From an uncultured Hyphomicrobiales bacterium (GTDB taxonomy: Bacteria; Pseudomonadota; Alphaproteobacteria; Rhizobiales; Xanthobacteraceae), in assembly GCA_903878085.1 (NCBI GenBank), contig CAIRGJ010000046.1, forward strand, positions 1 through 64,000: a stretch of DNA of 64,000 nt, given 5' to 3'. Positions 35,693-44,321 of the stretch are shown here, one piece after another (the stretch's first letter is position 1; every line of letters starts with the position of its first letter). Below the pieces are notes generated by a model. That model searched no databases, was not told where the DNA came from, and saw nothing but the letters and a program-made list of their open reading frames with translations. Made by a program: the position numbers and the translations under genes.

Positions 35693-36496
35693 CTAGCCCG
35701 CGGTGTAGCCGCCGTCGGCATAGAGAATGTGGCCGGTGTAGAAATCCGACGCCTTGGAGGCGAGGAACAGCAAGGGACCGGCGAGATCTTCCGGTTCGCC
35801 GAGGCGGCCCTTGGGCACGCGGGCGAGGAAGCCCTTGCGCACGGTCTGGGCGCGCTCGGTGTCATCGTACATCCAGGCGGTGAGCGGCGAGCGGAAGACA
35901 GTCGGGCCCAGCGCATTGACGGTGATGCCGGTGTCGCCCCATTCACAGCCGAGCGCCTTGGTGATGCCGTCGACCGCCGATTTCGACGCGCAATAGGCGC
36001 TGTAGCCGGCCGGATGGCCGAGCAGCCCGCGCGCGGAAGAGGTGAGGATCACCTTGCCACCGTGGCCTTGCTTGATCATCTGCTTGCCGGCGGCGCGCGC
36101 CATCAGCCACGACTGGGTGACATTGGCGTCCATGACGTCGAGGAAATCTTCTGGCTTCTGATCGACGATCTTCGCCACTTTATTGAGGCCGGAAGCAACG
36201 ACGAGAATGTCGAGCTTGCCGAATTTATCGACCGCGGCTTTGACGATTTTGTCGCAGTTTTCTTCCGATGAGGGGCGTAAGCCGACGATCTCGGTTTTGG
36301 CGCCGAGCGCTTCGCATTCGGCGGCGACTTTTTTGAGCTCGTCGACCTTGCTGCCGGCCAGCACCACATTGGCGCCGGCGCCGGCCAGCACCTTGGCCGA
36401 CAGCGCGCCGAAAGCGCCCGACGCGCCGGTAATGATGGCGGCCCTGCCCTTGATGTCGAACAGGCCCAGCGGATTTTTCAGGAAGGCTTCGGACAT
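35693..36496 (-). CDS. Short-chain dehydrogenase/reductase
   Basis: A 267-residue classical SDR. The cofactor motif TGASGAFGALSAKVLAGAG is a variant of TGxxxGxG. Catalytic Ser and Tyr/Lys lie in ILTSSARGLLGHPAGYSAYCASK, and the C-terminal YADGGYTAG is typical. The ATG at 36496 begins MSEAFLKNPLGLFDIKGRAA; a longer frame contains repeat peptides (SSPRRRGP). It belongs to the minus-strand catabolic run and would oxidise or reduce a secondary alcohol or ketone. Confidence 0.9.
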   Translation of the reverse strand: MSEAFLKNPLGLFDIKGRAAIITGASGAFGALSAKVLAGAGANVVLAGSKVDELKKVAAECEALGAKTEIVGLRPSSEENCDKIVKAAVDKFGKLDILVVASGLNKVAKIVDQKPEDFLDVMDANVTQSWLMARAAGKQMIKQGHGGKVILTSSARGLLGHPAGYSAYCASKSAVDGITKALGCEWGDTGITVNALGPTVFRSPLTAWMYDDTERAQTVRKGFLARVPKGRLGEPEDLAGPLLFLASKASDFYTGHILYADGGYTAG

Positions 36497-36516
36497 TTTC
36501 TTTTTCCTCTCGGTTG

Positions 36517-36596
36517 TCATGCCCGCGAAGGCGGGCATCCCGTAGTCACTGCACTTTCGGTGAGTACTGGGTCCCCGCCTGCGCGGGGACGACATT
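36517..36596. repeat. Dispersed palindromic repeat, family B-like, copy 3
   Basis: About 80 bp with two hairpins: ATGCCCGCGAAGGCGGGCAT and GTCCCCGCCTGCGCGGGGAC. The ends are TTGTCATG and ACGACATTG. It lies between the cupin and SDR genes. The variant produces the SSPRRRGP peptide often seen in false gene extensions. Confidence 0.7.
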
Positions 36597-36606
36597 GTGT
36601 TTGTTG

Positions 36607-36954
36607 TTATTTCGCAGCTGGCGGCATCGCCACCGCGACCACGATCGAGCACACTTCATTGCCGCGATTGATGATCTCACGCATCTCGTTCGGTTCGATG
36701 ACGCAACTATCGTTGGCCTTGAGCACGGTTTCCTTGCCGTCGACGATGACGGTCAGTTCGCCGGTGAGCACGAAGTAGACCTTCTCCGGCGGCGAGGCGT
36801 CGGGACCTGCGCCGCCGCCGGGCAGGAAGTGCGAATAGCCGAACACCAGACCTTTGGTGCCGCCGGCTTCGGCGCCGAACAGCCGCAGCGAGGTGCAGGC
36901 GCGGTGGTTCGGTGCGTCGTAGGGCTTGGCGTCCTTGAACCGTTTGATGTGCAT
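36607..36954 (-). CDS. Small cupin domain protein
   Basis: A 115-residue cupin with motif 1 FGYSHFLPGGGAGPDASPPE ... VYFVLTGELTVIVDG and motif 2 ... SCVIEPNEMREIINRG. Histidine ligands are reduced in number, so metal binding is uncertain. Its ATG overlaps the stop of the cyclase-family gene (TAATG), implying coupled translation and joint function. Isomerase, dioxygenase and sensor roles are all possible. Confidence 0.86.
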   Translation of the reverse strand: MHIKRFKDAKPYDAPNHRACTSLRLFGAEAGGTKGLVFGYSHFLPGGGAGPDASPPEKVYFVLTGELTVIVDGKETVLKANDSCVIEPNEMREIINRGNEVCSIVVAVAMPPAAK

Positions 36955-37796
36955 TAGAATTTGCTCCCCTTCTCGATGCGATACTTGCCGGTCGGGTCGG
37001 TGATGGCGACGAGGCGGATGATGCAGCCGTCGCCGCGGTCCCAGTTCCAGGGGAAGTAGGCGAAGGTGACCCGCTTGCCGGTGACCTTGTCGAGGTCGCC
37101 GCCGACATTCTCGATGCCCATGATGCCGGCCTGAAAGATCTTGCGGTGCACCGGTTCCCATTCCGGGAAGTCGTCCTTCCAGTCGCGGCCGCCCGACCAC
37201 TCCAGATATTCCTTCTGGAGATGCGGATGCAGCGGGCCGTTGCGGTGCGGCCCGATCGCGGTCGCCAGCGGATGATCGTTGGCCTGGGTGTCGTGGCCTA
37301 TCACCTTGACCTTCTTCTCGATGAACCAATCGGCCGCCGATGGCACGAAGCCGGGGCATTTGCAGAAATAGTCTTCCGAGTCTTCGTACTGGTGATGCCA
37401 GCCGGTATTGACGATGACGACGTCGCGCGGCCGGACGATCTTTCCGGCGGCCTTCTCGAGATCGTCATAGGTGATCTGTTCCCACTTCTTCTTGGGGATC
37501 GACACCACGATGCCGGAGCCGAAGAAATGCGGCAGCGGCACTTCATCGATGAAGGGCGTGCCCTGGATCACGTGCGCAGGCGCGTCGATATGCGTGGTGT
37601 TGTGCATCGACGTGGTGATGCGCTGCGACAGCACGCCCGACTTCGCCATGTAGTGGATGCGCTCGATCTTGACGTCTTCGAAGTACGGCCAGTTCGGCGA
37701 CTGATAGCCGAAGCGATGGGACAAGTTGACGAACTCCAGCCCCATGCTGTTCTTCAGGTTTTCTTCAAACATCACACCGCGAATTTTTTTGGCCAC
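36954..37796 (-). CDS. Cyclase family protein (kynurenine formamidase-like hydrolase)
   Basis: A 280-residue metal hydrolase of the PF04199 family. The zinc motif HxxTHxDAPxH is present as MHNTTHIDAPAHVIQG, and the second histidine site as VIGHDTQANDHPLA. Members hydrolyse formamide, cyclic imide or isatin-type bonds. It leads the minus-strand run behind the IclR gene and overlaps the cupin gene by one base. An opening of a cyclic amide or enol lactone fits the context. The start at 37796 follows an AGGGAGGATG run. Confidence 0.88.
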   Translation of the reverse strand: MAKKIRGVMFEENLKNSMGLEFVNLSHRFGYQSPNWPYFEDVKIERIHYMAKSGVLSQRITTSMHNTTHIDAPAHVIQGTPFIDEVPLPHFFGSGIVVSIPKKKWEQITYDDLEKAAGKIVRPRDVVIVNTGWHHQYEDSEDYFCKCPGFVPSAADWFIEKKVKVIGHDTQANDHPLATAIGPHRNGPLHPHLQKEYLEWSGGRDWKDDFPEWEPVHRKIFQAGIMGIENVGGDLDKVTGKRVTFAYFPWNWDRGDGCIIRLVAITDPTGKYRIEKGSKF

Positions 37797-37832
37797 GGCA
37801 TCCTCCCTGTTGAGTTTCTAAGAGTACCGCTG

Positions 37833-38603
37833 TCAGGCGGCGGCGGAATTCATGCGCCCTTCCAAGGCGCGCTTGGTCGCCATCAGGCGTTCGGCGATCA
37901 TGTGCTGGCGGTCGGTAAAGCGTTGCGTCGGCACCGGCACCGAGATGGCGACGGCGTTGCCGAGCGGATCGTGCATGGCGACGCCGACGGCGCAGACGCC
38001 GAGCGTATGCTCCTCGCGGTCGAAGGCGACGCCGGTGCGGCGCGCAGCCTTCAGGTCGGCGAGCAGCGCGTCGAAGCGCTGCAGCGTCTTCGGCGTTCGC
38101 GGTTCATAGGCGCGGCCGATCAAGGCTTCGACGGCGGTATCGGACAGTTGTGCCAGATAGGCCTTGCCGTTGGCGGTACAGTACAGCGGAAAGGTTTCGC
38201 CGACCGCCGACACCGTGCGCAGGCGCTGCGAACCGATCACCTGATCGATGAACACCAAATGGTCTTTTTTGACCGTCGAGAGATCGACCGTCTCATGCAG
38301 TTCCTCACTCAGCCGCTCGAGGAACGGCCGCGCCAGCGAGACGAAATCGCTTCGCACGGAGGCCGCGAGCCGCTGGATGGTGGGGCCGAGCCGCACGCGG
38401 CCGTTCGGCGTCGCGGCGATCACCAGCTTTTCGGTCTCCAACGCCGAGACGATGCGCTGCACGGTAGAGCGCGCGAGATTCACACGCTGGGCGATCTGCC
38501 CAAGGCTCAATCCGGAATTCTCGTCTTCCAGCGCCCGCAGGATGGTGGCCGCGCGTGCGATCACCTGGACCTGGCTCTTATCATTGGTGACGCGGCGATT
38601 CAT
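37833..38603 (-). CDS. IclR family transcriptional regulator
   Basis: A 256-residue IclR protein. The helix-turn-helix is SLGQIAQRVNLARSTVQRIVSALETE (shown here in parts, residues about 33-60). The effector domain holds DLSTVKKDHLVFIDQVIGSQ and FPLYCTANGKAYLAQL. It is divergent from the amidohydrolase at 38753 and upstream of the cyclase-led operon, so it can control both from one 149-bp region. A 7-bp palindrome at 38714-38732 sits before 38753. An alternative start at 38663 would run into that region. Confidence 0.9.
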   Translation of the reverse strand: MNRRVTNDKSQVQVIARAATILRALEDENSGLSLGQIAQRVNLARSTVQRIVSALETEKLVIAATPNGRVRLGPTIQRLAASVRSDFVSLARPFLERLSEELHETVDLSTVKKDHLVFIDQVIGSQRLRTVSAVGETFPLYCTANGKAYLAQLSDTAVEALIGRAYEPRTPKTLQRFDALLADLKAARRTGVAFDREEHTLGVCAVGVAMHDPLGNAVAISVPVPTQRFTDRQHMIAERLMATKRALEGRMNSAAA

Positions 38604-38713
38604 TGACGCACTCACTCGTAACGTTTCTTCCGGGACACTGTGGCGGTCTCGGCCGCCTTGCATCGTGGGTAATCTTAGCCCAATATGCGATACAGTGGAA
38701 AGAAGAAAATTTA

Positions 38714-38732
38714 GGCGGCGTTTTGCGCCGCC
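38714..38732. promoter_or_regulatory. Palindrome in the IclR/amidohydrolase divergent region
   Basis: GGCGGCG and CGCCGCC are perfect inverted arms with 5 bases between, ending 20 bp before the ATG at 38753. It may be an operator or a leader hairpin close to the ribosome site. It does not match the TGGAA/TTCCA IclR half-sites. Confidence 0.35.
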
Positions 38733-38752
38733 GGAGTTGCAGGAGGAAACGC

Positions 38753-39697
38753 ATGGTCAAGAAGATTGCCCTGGAAGAGCATTTCCTGGACCCGGCCACC
38801 GAGCCCTATTGGCGGCCGACCATGGTCGACGTGGCACCGGCCAAGACCGCCCAGCTTTACGCAGCCCTCACCGATTTCGGCGACCAGCGCCTGGCCATGA
38901 TGGACAAGACCGGCATCGCGCGGGCCGTACTGGCGATCGCGGGGCCTGGCGTGCAGGTCGAGCCCGACACGGCGACCGCCATCCGCAATGCGCGGGCCTC
39001 CAACGATTTCCTCGCCAAGGAAGTGCAGAAGCGACCCGATCGCTATTCGGGCTTCGCCCATCTGGCGATGCAGGATGCCAAGGCTGCCGCCGACGAACTC
39101 GAACGCTGCGTCCGCGATCTCAAGTTCTGCGGCGCCATGATCAACGGCCACACTAACGGGAAATATCTCGACGACCGTTCCTATGATCCGTTCTGGGAAC
39201 GCGCAGCCGCCTTGGACGCACCGATCTATCTGCATCCGGCCGATCCGGTGGTGCAGCCGCCGTCGCTCGCCGGGTACAACGTGCTGGCGCGGCCGATGTG
39301 GGGCTGGGGCGTGGAGACCGGCTCGCACGCGCTGCGCATCATCTGCGGCGGCGTGTTCCATCGTTACCCGAAAGCCAAACTGCTGCTTGGCCATCTCGGC
39401 GAGACTTTGCCGTTCCAACTCTGGCGCTTCGACAGCCGCTCGGCGCCCTATGGCTGGACTCTGCCGAAGCCGCCGTCGCAATACCTCAAGGACAACGTCT
39501 GGGTGACGACCTCCGGCATGTACGACCTGCCGCCGCTGCGCTGCTCGGTCGATGCGCTGGGGCGCGACCGCGTGATGTTCTCGGCCGACTTTCCGTTCGA
39601 CTGGCCGGGCTGCGAATTCCTTGACACCGTAGCGATGGACGAAGGCCTGCGCGCCGATATCGCCTACAACAACGCGGCGAAGTTGTTCGGGCTTTAG
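38753..39697 (+). CDS. Amidohydrolase family 2 decarboxylase (gamma-resorcylate / dihydroxybenzoate decarboxylase-like)
   Basis: A 314-residue TIM-barrel protein. The N-terminal KIALEEHFLDP carries the Glu-x-His metal ligands of the resorcylate decarboxylase group. Later ligand sites are APIYLHPADP, LLLGHLGETLPF and FSADFPFDWP. Relatives reversibly decarboxylate hydroxybenzoates without cofactor. AGGAGGAAAC precedes the ATG. It is controlled, by position, by the divergent IclR gene. This is the strongest hint that an aromatic acid enters one of the local pathways. Confidence 0.87.
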   Translation: MVKKIALEEHFLDPATEPYWRPTMVDVAPAKTAQLYAALTDFGDQRLAMMDKTGIARAVLAIAGPGVQVEPDTATAIRNARASNDFLAKEVQKRPDRYSGFAHLAMQDAKAAADELERCVRDLKFCGAMINGHTNGKYLDDRSYDPFWERAAALDAPIYLHPADPVVQPPSLAGYNVLARPMWGWGVETGSHALRIICGGVFHRYPKAKLLLGHLGETLPFQLWRFDSRSAPYGWTLPKPPSQYLKDNVWVTTSGMYDLPPLRCSVDALGRDRVMFSADFPFDWPGCEFLDTVAMDEGLRADIAYNNAAKLFGL

Positions 39698-39734
39698 CGG
39701 CGACGCGCGGGCGCCGGTCCCGCGCATCGTTGTT

Positions 39735-40949
39735 TCAATTCGGTATCTCCATGACGCGGCCAAGAGCGCGCTTGGCGAACTTATGTGGCTCCATAGGCTT
39801 CGCGAAGAAGAAGCCCTGGATCAGATCGAAGCCCAGCTCCCGCGCAGTGGCAAAGTCGGCCCTGGTCTCGACTCCCTCGGCGACGGTACGTGTGCCAAAT
39901 CCATCGGCGAGCTCCAGGATCCGGCGGCAAACCGACTGCTTCAACCGGTTATCGGCGAGACCTGAGACAAATTCCCGATCGACTTTGATTTCGACGAAGG
40001 GGAAATCGTCAAGCTCCATGAGCAATGGCCAGTCCGCACCGAGATCGTCGATCGCAATGCCGATGTTGTGAAATCGAAGCTGCCCGGCGATTTTTTTCGC
40101 CAGCGGCAAGTTTCGAACCAGGTCGCTGCCGTCGATTTCGACAATCAAGCCTTCGAAGGCCGGATGCTTTGGCATCCGCGACGCCAAGGTCTCGACCGCC
40201 ATCGGATGTCGAAAAAATGCGACGGGAAGATTGACGGCAAGTTCGACGTGACCGTATTCAGGCACGAAATCGAACCAATCGCCAACCGCGCTGGAGACCA
40301 CGAACTCCGACAGCGTCTGAAAATGCGGATCGTTATCGTTCGGCAGAAAATATGCCGGTGGCACGACCCCCCAGGTCGGATGACGCATCCGGATCAGCGC
40401 CTCAGCGCCGACCATCGTCAGCGTGCTGACTTCGACTTTGGGCTGGTACCATAATTCGAGCCAGCCGGCGTGCAGTGCCTCGGCGACGTCGACCGGCGGG
40501 TTAGGCGGCGCTTCAATGGGCAGCAATGCCGCAACGCGCTCGCGCAGGTCGTTGTCGCAAAATGGCGTTGGCAGCAAAGGAAGCATGGCGAGGCCAATCT
40601 CTTCGCCGACATTATGTATAGCGATGACCATGAGCGATGCCCGCGGGCCAAACAGCAGCACCTTGCCGCCGAACCTCAGCCGGGCCAGCGTTTCCAGCAT
40701 CTCGTTGGCTTCAATTCCACCTGCGGACAACCCGAGAACGATCAAATCGGGATGGCGCTCCATGACCATCGCGCTCAAGTCGGCGGCATGCTCGCATTCG
40801 CAACTAATGAAGCCGAGGCCCTGCAGGGCTTCTTGAAGAAAATTGCGGATGTGCGGCTTGCTGTCGACCACACAGACCCGAGGCGCGACTTTTCGCCGCC
40901 CGAACGTGACCGCGGCATTGGTGTCGGCAATCGGGCGTTGCGTTTGCAT
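39735..40949 (-). CDS. EAL domain protein with degenerate N-terminal receiver domain
   Basis: A 404-residue cytoplasmic protein. Residues about 23-143 follow a response-regulator fold (PRVCVVDSKPHIRNFLQEAL), but the phosphorylated Asp position is Gly73 in DLIVLGLSAGG. The EAL domain covers about 155-400. Glu183, Asn240, Glu271, Asp301/302, Lys322, Glu358 and Gln378 fit the cyclic-di-GMP phosphodiesterase residues. Loop 6 is altered (DDLGADW for DDFGTGY) and the last Glu of the LEITE motif is Gly. Activity is possible but may be weak or regulated. No GGDEF domain is present. Confidence 0.88.
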   Translation of the reverse strand: MQTQRPIADTNAAVTFGRRKVAPRVCVVDSKPHIRNFLQEALQGLGFISCECEHAADLSAMVMERHPDLIVLGLSAGGIEANEMLETLARLRFGGKVLLFGPRASLMVIAIHNVGEEIGLAMLPLLPTPFCDNDLRERVAALLPIEAPPNPPVDVAEALHAGWLELWYQPKVEVSTLTMVGAEALIRMRHPTWGVVPPAYFLPNDNDPHFQTLSEFVVSSAVGDWFDFVPEYGHVELAVNLPVAFFRHPMAVETLASRMPKHPAFEGLIVEIDGSDLVRNLPLAKKIAGQLRFHNIGIAIDDLGADWPLLMELDDFPFVEIKVDREFVSGLADNRLKQSVCRRILELADGFGTRTVAEGVETRADFATARELGFDLIQGFFFAKPMEPHKFAKRALGRVMEIPN

Positions 40950-41071
40950 GATGTGACCCTCGTTGAATGACGAGGGCAGTGTGTCGGGTGTTACGGGGCA
41001 TAATTATGCCGTGGGCAAGTCGTGCACAGGTAATTGGGTACTTAGGATTAACCCTGACATTGCAAGTAAAT

Positions 41072-41106
41072 TTTGAGCGGAGTTTCCTTTAAAAACTCCG
41101 CTCAAA
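41072..41106. terminator. Strong stem-loop between convergent/tandem genes
   Basis: A perfect 14-bp stem (TTTGAGCGGAGTTT and its complement) with a 7-base loop, 34 bp beyond the stop of the minus-strand dehydrogenase gene. On the minus strand it is followed by AAAATTTAC rather than a U-run, and on the plus strand by GAATCATTTTAAAATTTTC. It probably ends transcription of the dehydrogenase; the exact mechanism is unsure. Confidence 0.55.
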
Positions 41107-41139
41107 GAATCATTTTAAAATTTTCTTCGTGCCGCGGCG

Positions 41140-42093
41140 CTACTTCAGCTCTCGCACCGGCTTGCCATCGAGCCAGGCGCGGATGTCCTCGATCACGTCG
41201 GGATACTGCTTCCGGTAGTTCTGCTCGCTGACATAGCCGAGATGCGGCGTGATCACGACATTGTCCATCTTGCGGAACGGATGATCGAGCGGCAGCGGCT
41301 CGACTTCGAACACGTCGAGGCCAGCGCCGGCGATCGACTTGCTTTGCAGCGCCGCCATCAGCGCCGCGCCGTCGACGATGGGTGCGCGCGCAGTGTTGAC
41401 CAGATAGGCGGTCTTTTTCATCAGACCGAGTTCCTTGGCGCCGACGAGACCGCGCGAGCGATCGCTCAGCACGACGTGAATGCTGACGACGTCGGATTTG
41501 GCGAACAGTTCTTCTTTCGAGACGTATTCGGCACCGGCTTCCTTGGCCTTCTCGGGCGTCAGGTTCTGGCTCCAGGCGATCACCTTCATGCCGAGCGCCT
41601 TGGCGACGGCGGCGACACGCTGGCCGAGCTTGCCGAGGCCCAAGACGCCGAGCGTCATGCCATCGACGTCCTGGCCGAGCGTGACCTGCCAGGGCTCGCC
41701 GGCTTTCATGCGCGCGTTTTCCCAGCCGATGTGGCGGGTCAGTTCCAGCATCAGGCCGATGGCGATGCCGGTGGTGGGGCTACCGACGCCGCCGGTGCCG
41801 CACACGGTGATGCCGCGCTCGGCGCAGGCCTTGAGGTCGATCGAGGCGTTGCGGCCGCCGGTGGTGATGAGCAGCTTGAGCTCCGGCAGGCCTTCGATCA
41901 CCTTGCGGTTGAAGGGCGTGCGCTCGCGCATCATGTTGACGATGGCAAAGCCCTGCAGCGCCTCGATGACGGCGTCGTCATCGCCGATCGGCGCGTTGAA
42001 GACCTTGACCTCGACGTCCTTGGCGATGGGGGACCAGTCGGCGAGTTTCAAAGCGACGTTCTGATAGTCGTCGAGAATGGCGGCGCGAAGCAT
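41140..42093 (-). CDS. D-isomer-specific 2-hydroxyacid dehydrogenase
   Basis: A 317-residue NAD-dependent dehydrogenase. The nucleotide motif is LGVLGLGKLGQRVAAVAKAL. The catalytic Arg is in LVNTARAPIVD, the Glu in LDVFEVEPLP and the His in ITPHLGYVSE. It begins MLRAAILDDYQNVAL with AGGAG nine bases upstream of the ATG at 42093; a start at 42132 lacks this. It reduces a 2-keto acid to a D-hydroxy acid or the reverse. The substrate cannot be deduced. Confidence 0.9.
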   Translation of the reverse strand: MLRAAILDDYQNVALKLADWSPIAKDVEVKVFNAPIGDDDAVIEALQGFAIVNMMRERTPFNRKVIEGLPELKLLITTGGRNASIDLKACAERGITVCGTGGVGSPTTGIAIGLMLELTRHIGWENARMKAGEPWQVTLGQDVDGMTLGVLGLGKLGQRVAAVAKALGMKVIAWSQNLTPEKAKEAGAEYVSKEELFAKSDVVSIHVVLSDRSRGLVGAKELGLMKKTAYLVNTARAPIVDGAALMAALQSKSIAGAGLDVFEVEPLPLDHPFRKMDNVVITPHLGYVSEQNYRKQYPDVIEDIRAWLDGKPVRELK

Positions 42094-42655
42094 ACGCACG
42101 GTCTCCTGATTGGCGAGTTTCAAGCGCGCCAATCTAGAGCCCGAGATTCGAAAAGATAGGGGGGTATCAGTCCGTGTTGCGGCCGTATTTGGCCCGGCAC
42201 GCCGGACCGGGGCCGCGCATGTAGTGCAGTTCGGGCCGGTAGGGCCGCAGAACGTCGCGGGTCAGTTGGTGCCAGAAGGTCGTCAACGCGGCAAACGGGC
42301 GGGGCAGCAAAGCCGCCGCAGAACCCGATATTGCCAGGATGGCCCGACCCATGACGTGCACTCCCGCGGGCTTCCTGCCCGCTTAACCCTTCGTCGCCTC
42401 AGGCGGCCTTTGGGTTCATGCGCGTGACTATGCGTGTCAGGTGTTAAAATCGGGTCATTTAACGAGCTTGCTGGGAGGTTTACGGACAGGCTTTCCAAGA
42501 CTTTACCGTCCTGAGGGCCGGCGGTTGTCCGCGGCAGTCATCTTGCTCTTTGCGGCCGGCGCCGTTACATCAGCATCGAATTTCCCGACATAATCGTCCG
42601 GCCGCGCCGGTTTCCCGCGCCGGTTTTTCCCGGAAAACAAAGGTTTCGGAACTCA
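42094..42655. other. Divergent intergenic region upstream of ettA
   Basis: About 560 bp between the minus-strand dehydrogenase and ettA. Apart from the doubtful 64-codon minus frame at 42167-42361 it holds a small hairpin GCGGGCTTCCTGCCCGC near 42366-42383 and otherwise nothing recognised. The ettA promoter must lie in its right part. Confidence 0.4.
42167..42361 (-). CDS. Doubtful small hypothetical protein
   Basis: A 64-residue frame. The N-terminal half is mildly hydrophobic (MGRAILAISGSAAALLPRPF) and the C-terminal half is basic and aromatic (LRPYRPELHYMRGPG). GGGAG lies a little upstream of the Met-Gly start. There is no recognised motif. Composition is compatible with a real small protein, but the frame could be chance in GC-rich DNA. 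Confidence 0.3.
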   Translation of the reverse strand: MHVMGRAILAISGSAAALLPRPFAALTTFWHQLTRDVLRPYRPELHYMRGPGPACRAKYGRNTD

Positions 42656-44311
42656 ATGAACGGTCGTCAATTCATCTATCACATGCAGGGTCTGACCAAG
42701 ACCTATCCGGCCGGCAAGAAGGTGCTGGATAACGTCAATCTGTCGTTCTACCCGGACGCCAAGATCGGCGTGCTCGGCGTCAACGGCTCGGGCAAGTCGA
42801 CGCTGCTGCGCATCATGGCCGGCATCGACACCGAATTCATCGGCGAGGGCTTCGTCGCCGAGGGCGCACGCGTTGGCTACCTGGAGCAGGAGCCGCAGCT
42901 CGATGCCACCAAGTCGGTGCGCGACAACGTCATGGAAGGCGTCGCGCCCAAGAAGGCCATCCTCGACCGCTACAACGAGATCGCCTCGAATTATTCCGAC
43001 GAGACCGCCGACGAGATGGCGAAACTGCAGGACGAGATCGATTCCAAGAACCTCTGGGATCTCGACAGCCAGGTCGACCTCGCCATGGACGCTCTACGCT
43101 GCCCGGCCGACGACGCCGACATCGCCAAGCTGTCCGGCGGCGAAAAGCGCCGCGTCGCGCTGTGCCGGCTGCTGCTCGACGCGCCCGACCTGCTGCTGCT
43201 CGACGAGCCGACCAACCATCTCGACGCCGAAAGCGTGAACTGGCTGGAAGGCCATCTGCGCAATTATCCCGGCGCCATCCTGATCGTCACCCACGATCGC
43301 TATTTCCTCGACAATGTCACCGGCTGGATTCTCGAACTCGACCACGGCCGCGGCATTCCCTACGAGGGCAACTACACCTCGTGGCTGCATCAGAAGCAGA
43401 AGCGCCTCGAGCAGGAAGCGCGCGAGGACGTATCCCGCCAGCGCACGCTGCAGCGTGAAAGCGAATGGATTTCGTCGTCGCCTAAGGCGCGGCAGGCGAA
43501 ATCCAAGGCGCGCTACGAGCGCTACGACGAGTTGCTCAAGATCGCCAACGCCAAGACCAACACCGTGGCGCAGATCACCATTCCGGTGGCCGAGCGGCTC
43601 GGCCAGAACGTGGTCGATTTCGAACACCTCACCAAAGGCTTCGGCGACAATCTGTTGATCGACGATCTCAGTTTCAAATTGCCGCCCGGCGGCATTGTCG
43701 GTGTGATCGGCCCGAACGGCGCCGGCAAGACGACGCTGTTCCGCATGATCACCGGCCAGGACAAGCCGGATAGCGGCACCATCAAAATCGGCGAGTCGGT
43801 GCAGCTTGGCTATGTCGACCAGTCGCGCGACCAGCTCGACGGCAAGAAGAACGTCTGGGAGGAAATCTCCAACAGCCAGGACATCATCCTGGTCGGTAAG
43901 AAGGAAGTGAACTCGCGCGCCTACGTCTCGCTGTTCAATTTCAAGGGTGCCGACCAGCAGAAGAAGGTCGGCACGCTATCGGGCGGCGAGCGCAATCGCG
44001 TGCATCTCGCCAAGATGCTCAAGACCGGCGCCAACCTGTTGCTGCTCGATGAGCCGACCAACGATCTCGACGTCGATACGCTGCGGGCGCTGGAAGAGGC
44101 GCTGGAGGATTTCGCCGGCTGCGCCGTGATCATCAGCCATGACCGCTGGTTCCTCGACCGTATTGCCACGCACATTCTGGCGTTCGAGGGCGACAGCCAC
44201 GTCGAGTGGTTCGAAGGCAATTTCCAGGACTACGAGAAGGACAAGATGCGCCGTCTCGGCCAGGACAGCGTCATTCCGCACCGGTTGAAATATAAGAAGT
44301 TTTCGCGATAG
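42656..44311 (+). CDS. ettA: Energy-dependent translational throttle protein EttA (ABC-F ATPase)
   Basis: A 551-residue soluble tandem ATPase. The first Walker A is GVNGSGKST and the second GPNGAGKTT. The signatures are [15 protein letters not shown] and [15 protein letters not shown], with Walker B blocks [12 protein letters not shown] and [12 protein letters not shown]. The linker from [18 protein letters not shown] to [18 protein letters not shown] is the ribosome-contacting PtIM. It binds the ribosomal E site and gates the first peptide bonds according to ATP/ADP ratio. Its last 216 bp recur at 45194-45409 with only synonymous changes, pointing to recombination at its 3' end. Confidence 0.94.
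   Translation: MNGRQFIYHMQGLTKTYPAGKKVLDNVNLSFYPDAKIGVLGVNGSGKSTLLRIMAGIDTEFIGEGFVAEGARVGYLEQEPQLDATKSVRDNVMEGVAPKKAILDRYNEIASNYSDETADEMAKLQDEIDSKNLWDLDSQVDLAMDALRCPADDADIAKLSGGEKRRVALCRLLLDAPDLLLLDEPTNHLDAESVNWLEGHLRNYPGAILIVTHDRYFLDNVTGWILELDHGRGIPYEGNYTSWLHQKQKRLEQEAREDVSRQRTLQRESEWISSSPKARQAKSKARYERYDELLKIANAKTNTVAQITIPVAERLGQNVVDFEHLTKGFGDNLLIDDLSFKLPPGGIVGVIGPNGAGKTTLFRMITGQDKPDSGTIKIGESVQLGYVDQSRDQLDGKKNVWEEISNSQDIILVGKKEVNSRAYVSLFNFKGADQQKKVGTLSGGERNRVHLAKMLKTGANLLLLDEPTNDLDVDTLRALEEALEDFAGCAVIISHDRWFLDRIATHILAFEGDSHVEWFEGNFQDYEKDKMRRLGQDSVIPHRLKYKKFSR
44096..44311 (+). repeat. ettA 3'-end direct repeat, left copy
   Basis: The last 216 bp of ettA. Against the copy at 45194-45409 there are nine synonymous differences and a changed stop (TAG against TAA). 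At all nine positions this copy has A/T where the right copy has G/C. Confidence 0.9.
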
Positions 44312-44321
44312 AATTGCGAGG

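Noticed and set aside
37146-38606. A 486-codon plus-strand frame opposite the cyclase and IclR genes
   Set aside because: Antisense shadow; both opposite genes have clear family motifs.
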